From VRUE01 sp963819755 (GTDB lineage: Bacteria > Actinomycetota > Thermoleophilia > Solirubrobacterales > 70-9), in the NCBI GenBank assembly GCA_963819755.1, contig CAWFXB010000002.1, positions 248,001 through 312,000 of the forward strand: a stretch of DNA of 64,000 nt, in the 5' to 3' direction. The notes under the pieces were generated by a model, which saw only the letters and a list, made by a program, of their open reading frames with translations, was not told where the DNA came from and did not search any database. Each line of letters starts with the position of its first letter. Position 1 is the stretch's first letter. Of this stretch, positions 55,762 to 64,000 are shown one piece after another. A program made the position numbers and the translations under genes.

Positions 55762-56043
55762 TTAAGAGGCCAGGCGAGCGGTCTTCATCTCGACGCGGGC
55801 GCCGCGAAACGGCACGCCCTCGGCGATCAACAGGCCTCGCTGGCGGTCGCCCTTGGCCAGCGAGCCATCGGCGCGGACCACGCGCCACCAGGGCAGGTCG
55901 GGATCGTCGCACTCGAACAGGACCGCGCCGGCAAAGCGCGGCGAGCCCGGCGAGACATCACCATAGGTCCGCACGAACCCCGCGGGGATCTCGCGAACCC
56001 GGGCGAGGACTTCGAGCTCGCGGGACTCGCCGGTGTCCGTCAC
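55762..56043 (-). CDS. Alkyltransferase-like (ATL) protein lacking the acceptor cysteine
   Basis: 93 residues from GTG 56043, overlapping the stop of the upstream oxidoreductase gene by 4 bases. The MGMT C-terminal fold is evident: 'VLARVREIPAGFVRTYGDVSPGSPRFAGAVLFECDDPDLPWWRVVRADGSLA'. Where MGMT has the acceptor cysteine in PCHR, this protein has 'PWWR', so it cannot transfer alkyl groups. ATL proteins bind O6-alkylguanine and flag it for nucleotide-excision repair. The Trp-for-Cys change is typical of ATLs; the second Trp replacing His is less usual. It is downstream of an acyl-CoA dehydrogenase operon, perhaps by chance. Confidence 0.9.
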   Translation of the reverse strand: MTDTGESRELEVLARVREIPAGFVRTYGDVSPGSPRFAGAVLFECDDPDLPWWRVVRADGSLAKGDRQRGLLIAEGVPFRGARVEMKTARLAS

Positions 56044-57068
56044 ACCGCCGGACCGAAGGCGTCGATCAGGCGGTTCTGGTACTCGCTCAGCTCCTCGGGG
56101 GAGATGAAGTAGGTGGGCGGGGTGAGGAAGAGGCCGTCGGCGCGCTCGGCCGTCGCCTCGACGCGGGCGCGGACCTTGTCGAGCGGGCCGGCGGCACAGT
56201 AGGCCTCGACCATCTCGTCGCTGATCGCCGCCGGGACGGCGGGCAGGTCGCCGCGACGGAAGGCCTCTCCGGCCGCGACCGCGTTGTCGGCGAAGCCGTG
56301 CAGCTCCCAGAGCGGCATATAGGTCTTGACCGTGGCGTAGAAGGAGATCGTGCGGCGGGCCATCTCGAGCGCCTTGGCCTCGTCGTCGTCGATCGCACAG
56401 CAGACGGTCGGCAGGTAGTCGAACCCGGCGCGCTCGCGGCCGGAGCGCTTGAGCCCCTCCTCGAAGGAGGAGACGACGACCTCGTCGATCCAGCGCAGGC
56501 TCTGGATCGGGTGGCCGATCAAGCCGTCGGCGACGTCGCCGGCCATCCGGCACATGCCGCCCTGCACGCCGGCCGTGTAGATCGGCACCGACTCGCGCGG
56601 GGCAGGGTGCGGCCGGACCCAGCCCTTGATGTCGATGTCGTAGTAGGTGCCCTCGTAGCGGATCGGCTCGCCCTTGCCCGCCTGCTGCATGATCAAGCGG
56701 GTCGCCTCGATCGCCTCACGCAGATGCGGCGCCGGCTTGCCGTACTCGGCGTTGTGCCAGGTTTCGTTGAGGCGTTTGACGCCGGAGCCGAGGCCGAGGC
56801 GGAAGCGCCCGCCCGACATCTCATCGATGTCGAGGGCGCTGATCGCGACGATGAAGGGGCTGCGAGTGAAGGCCCAGGCGATCCCGGTGGCGACGCCGAT
56901 CTTCTCCGTGCGCGCGGCCAGGTAAGCGGCCTGGGTCACCGAGGAGCGAAACAGCTCGGGCGCCCAGACGCACTCGACGCCGGCTGCCTCGGCGCGCTTC
57001 GCTTCGGCCTCCAGGTCGGCGACGGTGACGCCGATCCCGGCGACCGAGATGCGATCGAGCGCGCTCAC
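56040..57068 (-). CDS. LLM-class flavin/F420-dependent oxidoreductase
   Basis: 342 residues from ATG 57068. It has a luciferase-like TIM barrel: 'ISVAGIGVTVADLEAEAKRAEAAGVECVWAPELFRSSV', 'AARTEKIGVATGIAWAFTRSPFIVAISALDIDEMSGGRFRLGLGSG', 'PIYTAGVQGGMCRMAGDVADGLIGHP', 'TPPTYFISPEEL'. The segment 'GR..LGLG(S/T)G' is diagnostic of the F420/FMN LLM superfamily. Its place immediately after two acyl-CoA dehydrogenase genes suggests a step in lipid or sterol breakdown; substrate unknown. It overlaps the alkyltransferase-like gene at its 3' end. Confidence 0.92.
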   Translation of the reverse strand: MSALDRISVAGIGVTVADLEAEAKRAEAAGVECVWAPELFRSSVTQAAYLAARTEKIGVATGIAWAFTRSPFIVAISALDIDEMSGGRFRLGLGSGVKRLNETWHNAEYGKPAPHLREAIEATRLIMQQAGKGEPIRYEGTYYDIDIKGWVRPHPAPRESVPIYTAGVQGGMCRMAGDVADGLIGHPIQSLRWIDEVVVSSFEEGLKRSGRERAGFDYLPTVCCAIDDDEAKALEMARRTISFYATVKTYMPLWELHGFADNAVAAGEAFRRGDLPAVPAAISDEMVEAYCAAGPLDKVRARVEATAERADGLFLTPPTYFISPEELSEYQNRLIDAFGPAV

Positions 57069-57070
57069 GC

Positions 57071-58195
57071 TCAGGCCGGCGCGGGCGCCGCGGCCTCGGC
57101 GAGGACCAGGTCGGCAACCCGGCTGCGGTGCCAGCTCGCCGTGCCGAACATCGCCGCGTTCGCCTTGCCGCGCTTGAGGAAGAAGTGGAGGTCGTGCTCC
57201 CAGGTGAAGCCGATCCCGCCGTGCACTTGGATCGAAGCGTCGGGCACCCGCCAGCCGGCGTCGGAGGCGTAGGCCTTCGCCATCGAGGCGGCCAGGGGCA
57301 GCGACCCGGGCTCGGCGTCGGCGGCCCAGGCGGCGCCGTAGACGGCAGAGCGGGCGTTCTCGGTCTCGAGCAGCATCTGGGCACAGCGGTGGGAGACGGC
57401 CTGGTAGGCGCCGATCGGGCGGCCGAACTGCTGGCGGTCTTTGGCGTACTCGACGGCCATCTCCATCGTGCGTTGCGCAACGCCGGTCGACTCGGCGGCG
57501 AGGGCGACGCAGAGGCGGAAGAAGACCGGGTAGTAGTCGGCGCCCTCAGCGGGCATCGTGTCCGCGGCGGCAACTTGCACACCCTCGAAACGCACCGAGT
57601 AGAGGCGGCGGGTCAGGTCGATCGACGGTTCCGCAGTGACGGTGACGCCGTCGGCGCCGCTGTCGACCAGGTGACGCTTGCCGTCGGAGGTGGCGACGAC
57701 GAAGAAGTCGGCCGAAGCCGCGTCGGGCGCGAGCACCTTCTCGCCGTCGAGGACAACCCCGTCCCCGCCGGCCTTGGCCTCCATGGTGAAGGCACCTGGG
57801 TTGCCGGGCGAGCCGGCGTCCCAGAGCGCGGGCGCGCCGCGTTTCTGCCCGGAGGCAAGCGGCCGCAAGTAGCGCTCGCGCTGGTCGTCGGAGCCGCAGT
57901 GGGTCAGGGCCAAGCCGACCAGCGTGGTCGAGAGCAGCGGCGAGGGAGCCAGCGCGTAGCCCATCTCCTCGAAGAGGACGGCGAGGTCGACGATGCCTAG
58001 CCCCTGCCCGCCCCACTCCTCGGGCAGGCACAGACCGGGCCAGCCGAGCTCGGCCATCTCGTCCCAGTCGGACTGCTCGAAGCCGCGTTGGCTCTCGGCC
58101 AGCTCGCGGATCCGCTCCGATTTGTAGCGGGCGGCGAGGAAATCGTGGGCGGTCGACTTGATCGCCTGCTGCTCGTCGGTGAGATCGAAGTACAT
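57071..58195 (-). CDS. Acyl-CoA dehydrogenase, probable partner subunit
   Basis: 374 residues from ATG 58195. Acyl-CoA dehydrogenase fold: 'MYFDLTDEQQAIKSTAHDFLA', 'ELGWPGLCLPEEWGGQGLGIVDLAVLFEEMGYAL', 'AVEYAKDRQQFGRPIGAYQAVSHRCAQMLLETENARSAVYGAAWA' and 'IQVHGGIGFTWEHDLHFFLKRG'. The FAD-domain loops are shortened and the catalytic Glu position is not obvious at the C-terminus. Paired with the neighbouring dehydrogenase (9 bases apart), it resembles the alpha2-beta2 heterotetramers (ChsE/FadE pairs) of sterol side-chain degradation in actinobacteria. The heteromer is inferred from pairing, not shown. Confidence 0.92.
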   Translation of the reverse strand: MYFDLTDEQQAIKSTAHDFLAARYKSERIRELAESQRGFEQSDWDEMAELGWPGLCLPEEWGGQGLGIVDLAVLFEEMGYALAPSPLLSTTLVGLALTHCGSDDQRERYLRPLASGQKRGAPALWDAGSPGNPGAFTMEAKAGGDGVVLDGEKVLAPDAASADFFVVATSDGKRHLVDSGADGVTVTAEPSIDLTRRLYSVRFEGVQVAAADTMPAEGADYYPVFFRLCVALAAESTGVAQRTMEMAVEYAKDRQQFGRPIGAYQAVSHRCAQMLLETENARSAVYGAAWAADAEPGSLPLAASMAKAYASDAGWRVPDASIQVHGGIGFTWEHDLHFFLKRGKANAAMFGTASWHRSRVADLVLAEAAAPAPA

Positions 58196-58204
58196 GGGAG
58201 AGCC

Positions 58205-59383
58205 CTATCGCAGTCTTGGCAAGCCGAGTACCCGCTCGGCGATGATGTTCTTGAGGATGTCGGTGGTGCCGCCCTCGATCGAGTTGGCCCGTGAGCGCAG
58301 GAAGCTGTACTGCCAAGCGCCGTTGGCGATGGCGTGCTCGGCGCCGCGGTCGAGCGGCGCGTAGGCGCCCTCGACGTCGAGCGCCAGCTCGGCGATCCGC
58401 TGGTTGATGTCGGCCCACTGCCACTTGCCGAGCGATCCCTCGGGACCGGGAATGCCCGACTGCATCGTCTTGGTCAGGCCACGGTAGGCGTTCAGCCGCA
58501 TCGTCTCGGCCTCGATGTGGAGCTGGGCGAGCCGGTCGCGCAGCAGCGGATCGTCAGCGGCACTGCCGCCGTTGACGCGCGTCTCCCGGGCCAGCTCGGT
58601 CAGCTTCTTGAGGCTGTTGGAGATCTGTGAGATCGCGCCGAAGGCGAGGCCGGCGCGCTCGTTCATCAGCGTCGTGATCGCCACCGACCAGCCGTTGCCG
58701 ACGCCGCCGACGACGTTGGCGTCGGGAATCCGCGCTTCCTCGATGAAGACCTCGTTGAACTCGCCCTCGCCGGTTATCTGGACCAGCGGTTTGGCTTCCA
58801 CTCCGGGTTGGTCCATGTCCATCAAGAAGTAGGTGAGGCCCTTGTGCTTGGGCGCGTCGGGGTCGGTGCGGGCGACGAGCATGCACCACTTGGCGTACTG
58901 GGCGAAGGTCGTCCAGACCTTCTGCCCGGTGACGACCCATTCGTCGCCGTCCTTGACCGCCTTCGTCTTCAGCGAGGCGAGATCGGAGCCCGACTCTGGC
59001 TCGGAGAAGCCCTGGCACCAGATCTCCTCGGCCGTGAGGATCGGCTCCAGGTAGCGCTGCTTCTGCTCATCGGTGCCGTGGGCGATCACCACCGGCCCGC
59101 CCATCGCCAAGCCGAGCACGTTGGCGGGGCTTGGGGCTTCCTGGCGCGCCGCCTCGCCGACGAAGATCGCCTGCTCGATCAGGGTCGCGCCGCGGCCGCC
59201 GTACTCCTTCGGCCAGGAGATCCCGGCCCAGCCGGCCGCGTGCAGCTTCAGCTGCCACTCGCGCCGGAAGGCCATCACGTCGTCGAGGCCTGCCTCAGGC
59301 TCGGGACCCGGGTTGTTCTCCTCGATCCAGGCGCGAACCTCGTCGCGGAACTGCTCCTCCGATGGCGACAACGTCAAGTCCAT
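58205..59383 (-). CDS. Acyl-CoA dehydrogenase, probable catalytic subunit
   Basis: 392 residues from ATG 59383. Features: 'AGWAGISWPKEYGGRGATLIEQAIFVGEAAR', FAD/substrate region 'CQGFSEPESGSDLASLKTKAVKDGDEWVVTGQKVWTTFAQYAKWCMLVART', 'VEAKPLVQITGEGEFNEVFIEEARIPDANVVGGVGNGW', and the catalytic Glu in 'NSIEGGTTDILKNIIAERVLGLPR'. This is the FadE-type large subunit pattern. It is the first gene of the unit dehydrogenase-dehydrogenase-LLM oxidoreductase-ATL. A perfect 16-bp hairpin separates it from the preceding gene. Confidence 0.94.
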   Translation of the reverse strand: MDLTLSPSEEQFRDEVRAWIEENNPGPEPEAGLDDVMAFRREWQLKLHAAGWAGISWPKEYGGRGATLIEQAIFVGEAARQEAPSPANVLGLAMGGPVVIAHGTDEQKQRYLEPILTAEEIWCQGFSEPESGSDLASLKTKAVKDGDEWVVTGQKVWTTFAQYAKWCMLVARTDPDAPKHKGLTYFLMDMDQPGVEAKPLVQITGEGEFNEVFIEEARIPDANVVGGVGNGWSVAITTLMNERAGLAFGAISQISNSLKKLTELARETRVNGGSAADDPLLRDRLAQLHIEAETMRLNAYRGLTKTMQSGIPGPEGSLGKWQWADINQRIAELALDVEGAYAPLDRGAEHAIANGAWQYSFLRSRANSIEGGTTDILKNIIAERVLGLPRLR

Positions 59384-59396
59384 CGATTGGCAGCAT

Positions 59397-59432
59397 ATAG
59401 AGGCGCCTGGCTGAGCAGCCAGGCGCCTCTAT
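59397..59432 (-). terminator. Strong hairpin between two minus-strand genes
   Basis: A 16-bp perfect stem, arms 59397-59412 and 59417-59432, with loop GAGC. It lies 17 bases after the stop of the gene ending at 59449 and 14 before the acyl-CoA dehydrogenase start codon. It fits termination of the upstream gene; the T-tract is short, so termination strength is uncertain. Confidence 0.7.
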
Positions 59433-59448
59433 TGAGCTCAGGCTGCGC

Positions 59449-59820
59449 CTATTCTTCGTCGCCGCAGGTCTTGAGGCCGTAGTCCTGCGCCAATTCGTTC
59501 GGCTTGGCGAACGGGTCCGACTTGGCGGTGAAGAGAGCTTCGGGGTCTTCTGCCGCTTCTTCGACGGCTTCATCCAACGAGTCGAGCATGGCCGAGAGCT
59601 CGTCCTCGTCTCCGCTGGGGAAGCCCAGCGCGCGAATCCCTTCGGCCTGGGAACCGATGCTGGGGACGATCACCGTTTCGACGATTTCCTTCCCCTGCGC
59701 CTTGCTCGGTTCCTGGTTCTTGGCAATGCCGTTCTGTTCGTCGAAGGATTCGAACCCTTCTTCGATTTCCTTGTTGCCCTGCTTGCAGATCGCGTCGGCC
59801 CGAGGGGACGATGGCCTCAA
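59449..59820 (-). CDS. Hypothetical protein, apparently a lipoprotein lacking its signal peptide
   Basis: 123 residues from TTG 59820 with GGAG five bases upstream. The sequence 'ADAICKQGNKEIEEGFESFDEQNG...IVPSIGSQAEGIRALGFPSGDEDELSAMLDSLDEAVEEAAEDP...DPFAKPNELAQDYGLKTCGDEE' matches a common actinobacterial extracytoplasmic family ('ADAIC...N......', 'A....GLK.C') that normally starts with a lipoprotein signal. Here the signal is missing, and the upstream 100 bases are an inverted-repeat element, so the gene looks 5'-truncated or displaced from its leader. Two cysteines remain for a disulfide. Confidence 0.62.
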   Translation of the reverse strand: MRPSSPRADAICKQGNKEIEEGFESFDEQNGIAKNQEPSKAQGKEIVETVIVPSIGSQAEGIRALGFPSGDEDELSAMLDSLDEAVEEAAEDPEALFTAKSDPFAKPNELAQDYGLKTCGDEE

Positions 59821-59829
59821 TCTATCTCC

Positions 59830-59928
59830 GTCTGAGGCGGTCTGACCAAGCAGATCAAGGAAGCAGGGAGCGTGGCGTGCTCTGCACGCGAGCGACCGAT
59901 GACGCAGATATGCGCCGGTCAGACCGCC

Positions 59929-59934
<6 letters not shown>
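59830..59934. repeat. 105-bp inverted-repeat element at the thiolase 3' end
   Basis: 18-bp perfect arms, GTCTGAGGCGGTCTGACC at 59830-59847 and its complement at 59917-59934, with an inner GCGTGC-tct-GCACGC hairpin. The right arm includes the thiolase stop codon. It separates the thiolase from the leaderless lipoprotein-like gene and may be a MITE-like insertion or a long terminator. Confidence 0.68.
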
Positions 59935-61113
<1,179 letters not shown>

Positions 61114-61127
61114 CGATTCCCTCCGTT

Positions 61128-61147
61128 GATCGACTGGTCAGTCAATC
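61128..61147. promoter_or_regulatory. TetR-type operator between thiolase and 3-hydroxyacyl-CoA dehydrogenase genes
   Basis: GATCGACTGGTCAGTCAATC; 18 of 20 bases match 50923-50942. It lies 15 bases before the thiolase ATG and 64 before the divergent dehydrogenase ATG, placed to control both genes. Confidence 0.72.
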
Positions 61148-61210
61148 GTAATGCCTTCGGCGCGCCGGTCCTCGCACGCAGGTCCAATCGTGATAGGAAC
61201 CCGTCCGCAG

Positions 61211-62037
<827 letters not shown>

Positions 62038-62041
<4 letters not shown>

Positions 62042-62265
62042 CGGCGGCCGGCCCTATCCCAGATGACGTCGGCGGGTGAGCAGCCCTGACGGCGGGCGGT
62101 TGCTTCGATCTCGTCCCAAGGCAGCTCGGCCTCGGGCAGGTCGTCCCAGCGAGCCAGGTCGAGTGCCTCGACCGCTCCTTTGAGCGCCGGTCCGAGATGC
62201 TCCTCGGAGCGCAGCAACGCTCTCAGGACCTCCAGTTGCTTGTCGCTCATGCGCACAACCCACAT
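62038..62265 (-). CDS. Small hypothetical protein
   Basis: 75 residues from ATG 62265, which has a strong GGAGG six bases upstream. Helical and acidic: 'KQLEVLRALLRSEEHLGPALKGAVEALDLARWDDLPEAELPWDEIEATARRQGCSPADVIWDRAG'. No family is recognised. The 3' end overlaps the 3-hydroxyacyl-CoA dehydrogenase stop by 4 bases (convergent), and the start is 43 bases from the CNNM gene's stop. Confidence 0.66.
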
Positions 62266-62308
62266 GCGATACCTCCAGGCTTAGCAAGACGCGGGTTGCT
62301 CGGGAAAC

Positions 62309-63628
62309 CTAGGACGCGGGCCGGACGGAATCGCCGCCATCGTGGCCGCTGGAGCTGATCCGCACCGCCTCGACGCGGTTCTCCCGCACCGACTCGACCC
62401 GGATCGTGTAGCCGTTGGCGACGATCGTGTCGCCGCGCTTCGGCAGCCGCCCGAGCTCGCCGAAGACGTAGCCGCCGATCGAGTTGTAGGCGTCGCTGTC
62501 GACCGGTAGCTCGATCCCGCGGTCGGCGAGGTCTCCTAGCGAGACGTGGCCGCGCACGAACCACTCGCCGCCGGCGAGCTGGCGGAGCGCCGCGGCGCGG
62601 GGGTCGGTCTCGTCCTCAATCTCCCCCACCACCTCCTCGAGGATGTCCTCGACGGTGACGATCCCGACCGTGCGGCCGTACTCGTCGACGACCACTGAGA
62701 GCGAGGTGCGCTGCACCTGCAGGTCGTGGAGAAGGTCGTCGAGCGGGCGGGTCTCGGGGACGATCACCGCGTCGCGTACGACCGGCTCGATCTGCGCCTC
62801 GGGCCCATCGCTCATGTAGAGGCGGGCAAGGCTGTTGTTGTGGACGATTCCCTTGACCCGGTCGGGATTGTCGTCCTCGATCACGACCAGCCGCGTGTGT
62901 CCCGAGGTGACGCAGCGCCGCAGCGCCGTCTCCACGGTCTCCGAGGAATCGACGGTGACCACCGCCGGTATCGGCGTCATCACCTCTCGCGCCTCCTGCT
63001 CGTGGAGGTGGAAGACACCGCCGAGCATCCCCGCCTCGCCCGGGTCGAGCGTCCCCCCCACCCGCGAGCTGTCGATGATCTGCTTCAGGTCCTCGGCGGT
63101 GTGCTTCTCGTCGATGTTGGTCGGATCGACGCCGAAGAGGCGGACGATCGAGTTGGAGATCGCGCTCAACCCCATCGTCAGCGGCGTCGTCGCGAGGCGG
63201 AACCAGTTGAGCGGGCGCGAGACGCGGCGAGCGGTCCGCTCCGCCTGGTTGATCGCCAGCATCTTCGGCACCTGCTCGCCGATGCTGATGTGAATCGCGG
63301 TGACGAGGGCGAAGGCGATGCCGACCGAGAGGCCGACGGCGACGCCGTGGGAGAGGCCGCCGAAGATCGGTTCGAGCAGCTTGGCCAGCGAGGGCTCGCC
63401 GAGGAAGCCGATTCCGATCGAGGCGATCGTGATCCCGATCTGGCAAGCCGAGAGCGATTCGTCGATCTCGTCGAGCTGTTCGACCACGGTATCGGCGCCG
63501 CTCTCGCCTTCCTCGGCCAGCTGTTCGATTTTGCCTCGCCTGCTGCGCACCAACGCGAACTCGGCCGCAACGAAGAAGCCGTTGACGGCGACGAGCAGGA
63601 GCAGCAGGACAAGCAGGAGGACGCTCAT
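62309..63628 (-). CDS. CNNM/CBS-domain membrane protein (hemolysin family)
   Basis: 439 residues from ATG 63628. N-terminal CNNM domain with membrane segments: 'LLLVLLLLLVAVNGFFVAAEFALVRSRRGKIEQLAEEG', 'ACQIGITIASIGIGFLGEPSLAKLLEPIF', 'GLSVGIAFALVTAIHISIGEQVPKMLAINQAERTARRVSRPLNWF'. Two CBS domains follow ('EVMTPIPAVVTVDSSETVETALRRCVTSGHTRLVVIEDD', 'DLLHDLQVQRTSLSVVVDEYGRTVGIVTVEDILEEVVGEI'). The C-terminal CorC/HlyC domain ends it ('GEWFVRGHVSLGDLADRGIELP'...'GYVFGELGRLPKRGDTIVANGYTIRVESV'). Relatives affect Mg2+/Co2+ or Na+ export across the cytoplasmic membrane. The name hemolysin is historical. No operon partner on this strand. Confidence 0.93.
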   Translation of the reverse strand: MSVLLLVLLLLLVAVNGFFVAAEFALVRSRRGKIEQLAEEGESGADTVVEQLDEIDESLSACQIGITIASIGIGFLGEPSLAKLLEPIFGGLSHGVAVGLSVGIAFALVTAIHISIGEQVPKMLAINQAERTARRVSRPLNWFRLATTPLTMGLSAISNSIVRLFGVDPTNIDEKHTAEDLKQIIDSSRVGGTLDPGEAGMLGGVFHLHEQEAREVMTPIPAVVTVDSSETVETALRRCVTSGHTRLVVIEDDNPDRVKGIVHNNSLARLYMSDGPEAQIEPVVRDAVIVPETRPLDDLLHDLQVQRTSLSVVVDEYGRTVGIVTVEDILEEVVGEIEDETDPRAAALRQLAGGEWFVRGHVSLGDLADRGIELPVDSDAYNSIGGYVFGELGRLPKRGDTIVANGYTIRVESVRENRVEAVRISSSGHDGGDSVRPAS

Positions 63629-63778
63629 CGGCTAGGAGCCTGGAGTATTTGCCCGGTACTTCGGGGGAGGTCGTCTTCGGCCATTCGGCAATTGGTGAAT
63701 ATAGCTTCCTCGCCCGCGGAACGGCGAAGCGGCCAAATGGATTGGGAATCTCCCGCGTAGCTGCGATATTGGGGCCAC

Positions 63779-64000
63779 ATGCGCATTGCCAGCCTCGTCC
63801 CATCCGCGACGGAGATGCTGTTCGCCCTCGGCCTGGGCGACAGCGTGGTCGCCGTGACCCACGAGTGCGACTTCCCGGCGCAGGCGCGGGGGCTGCCCCA
63901 TCTGACCCGAACCGTCCTCGGCGAAGGCCTCAACGCCCGCGAGATCGATACGGCGGTGAAGACGACGGTGGGCGAAGGCCGGGCACTGTATGAGCTGGAC
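63779..64000 (+). CDS. BtuF-like cobalamin/corrinoid-binding protein, partial
   Basis: Begins at ATG 63779 and runs off the window with 74 codons visible. 'MRIASLVPSATEMLFALGL' and 'GDSVVAVTHECDFPAQARGLPHLTRT' match the start of periplasmic-binding-protein class III (BtuF/FepB) proteins: 'R(I/V).SL.PS.TE.L.ALG.GD.(V/L)V.VT..CD.P'. The lack of a signal peptide is common in the cytoplasmic-looking ABC-associated or stand-alone versions of this family. The 150 bases before it, back to the divergent CNNM start at 63628, show no gene. Confidence 0.85.
   Translation, partial: MRIASLVPSATEMLFALGLGDSVVAVTHECDFPAQARGLPHLTRTVLGEGLNAREIDTAVKTTVGEGRALYELD

Overview
The window looks like a chromosomal segment of a high-GC actinobacterium. 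The best fit is the Thermoleophilia, probably near Solirubrobacterales. This rests on the gene mix (a MarP-like CvpA-protease, WS/DGAT acyltransferase, paired acyl-CoA dehydrogenases with an LLM flavin oxidoreductase, a lysA-hom-thrC-thrB operon), on very GC-rich codon third positions, on frequent GTG/TTG starts at 4-base gene overlaps, and on small secreted proteins with 'GGTA(I/V)A' signal-peptide ends. The placement is an inference. I saw no rRNA, tRNA or CRISPR.

Layout. 1-4660: end of a thioredoxin-like gene, ispH, a frameshifted wax ester synthase/DGAT gene, fxsA and four small membrane proteins. 4657-15065: an integrated mobilizable element bounded by 42-bp direct repeats (39/42 identical). 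It lies at the 3' end of a DUF59 Fe-S assembly gene. It carries a tyrosine integrase, an excisionase-like protein, a MobF relaxase-helicase with candidate oriT structures, a HigB/HigA-type toxin-antitoxin pair with a DUF433 protein, and at its left end a two-gene HEPN-DUF4238 cassette that is the best candidate for an undescribed defence-type module. 15334-18674: acetyltransferase, HAD phosphatase, XRE regulator, and an orphan pair made of a coiled-coil protein and a 52-residue membrane protein. 18808-26754: DNA-end processing genes (AddB-like, an AddA-like gene split by a frameshift, xseB, xseA).

27139-31038 is a complete 3.9-kb transposon with perfect 20-bp terminal inverted repeats, an 8-bp target duplication, an IS1-like transposase and seven passenger genes. 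It sits in the short divergent promoter region between an HxlR regulator and the MarP-like protease. 31070-36342: protease, a MecA_N-type penicillin-binding protein, a lipoprotein, an SRPBCC protein, and a zinc-ribbon/FHA protein. 36346-41022: a very long gltB. 41164-47466: cupin, beta-propeller, membrane protein and the threonine/lysine operon. 47503-49547: envelope proteins including an M23 peptidase.

49619-62041 is rich in acyl-CoA metabolism: three acyl-CoA dehydrogenases, a thiolase, a 3-hydroxyacyl-CoA dehydrogenase and an LLM oxidoreductase. Two nearly identical palindromic operators, one upstream of the first dehydrogenase and one between the thiolase and the hydroxyacyl-CoA dehydrogenase, suggest a single TetR-type regulator coordinates them. 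The window ends with a CNNM/CBS transporter-like protein and the start of a BtuF-like binding protein. Three reading-frame breaks (about 1810, 24330 and 27590) were found; whether they are real or assembly errors cannot be decided from this sequence alone.
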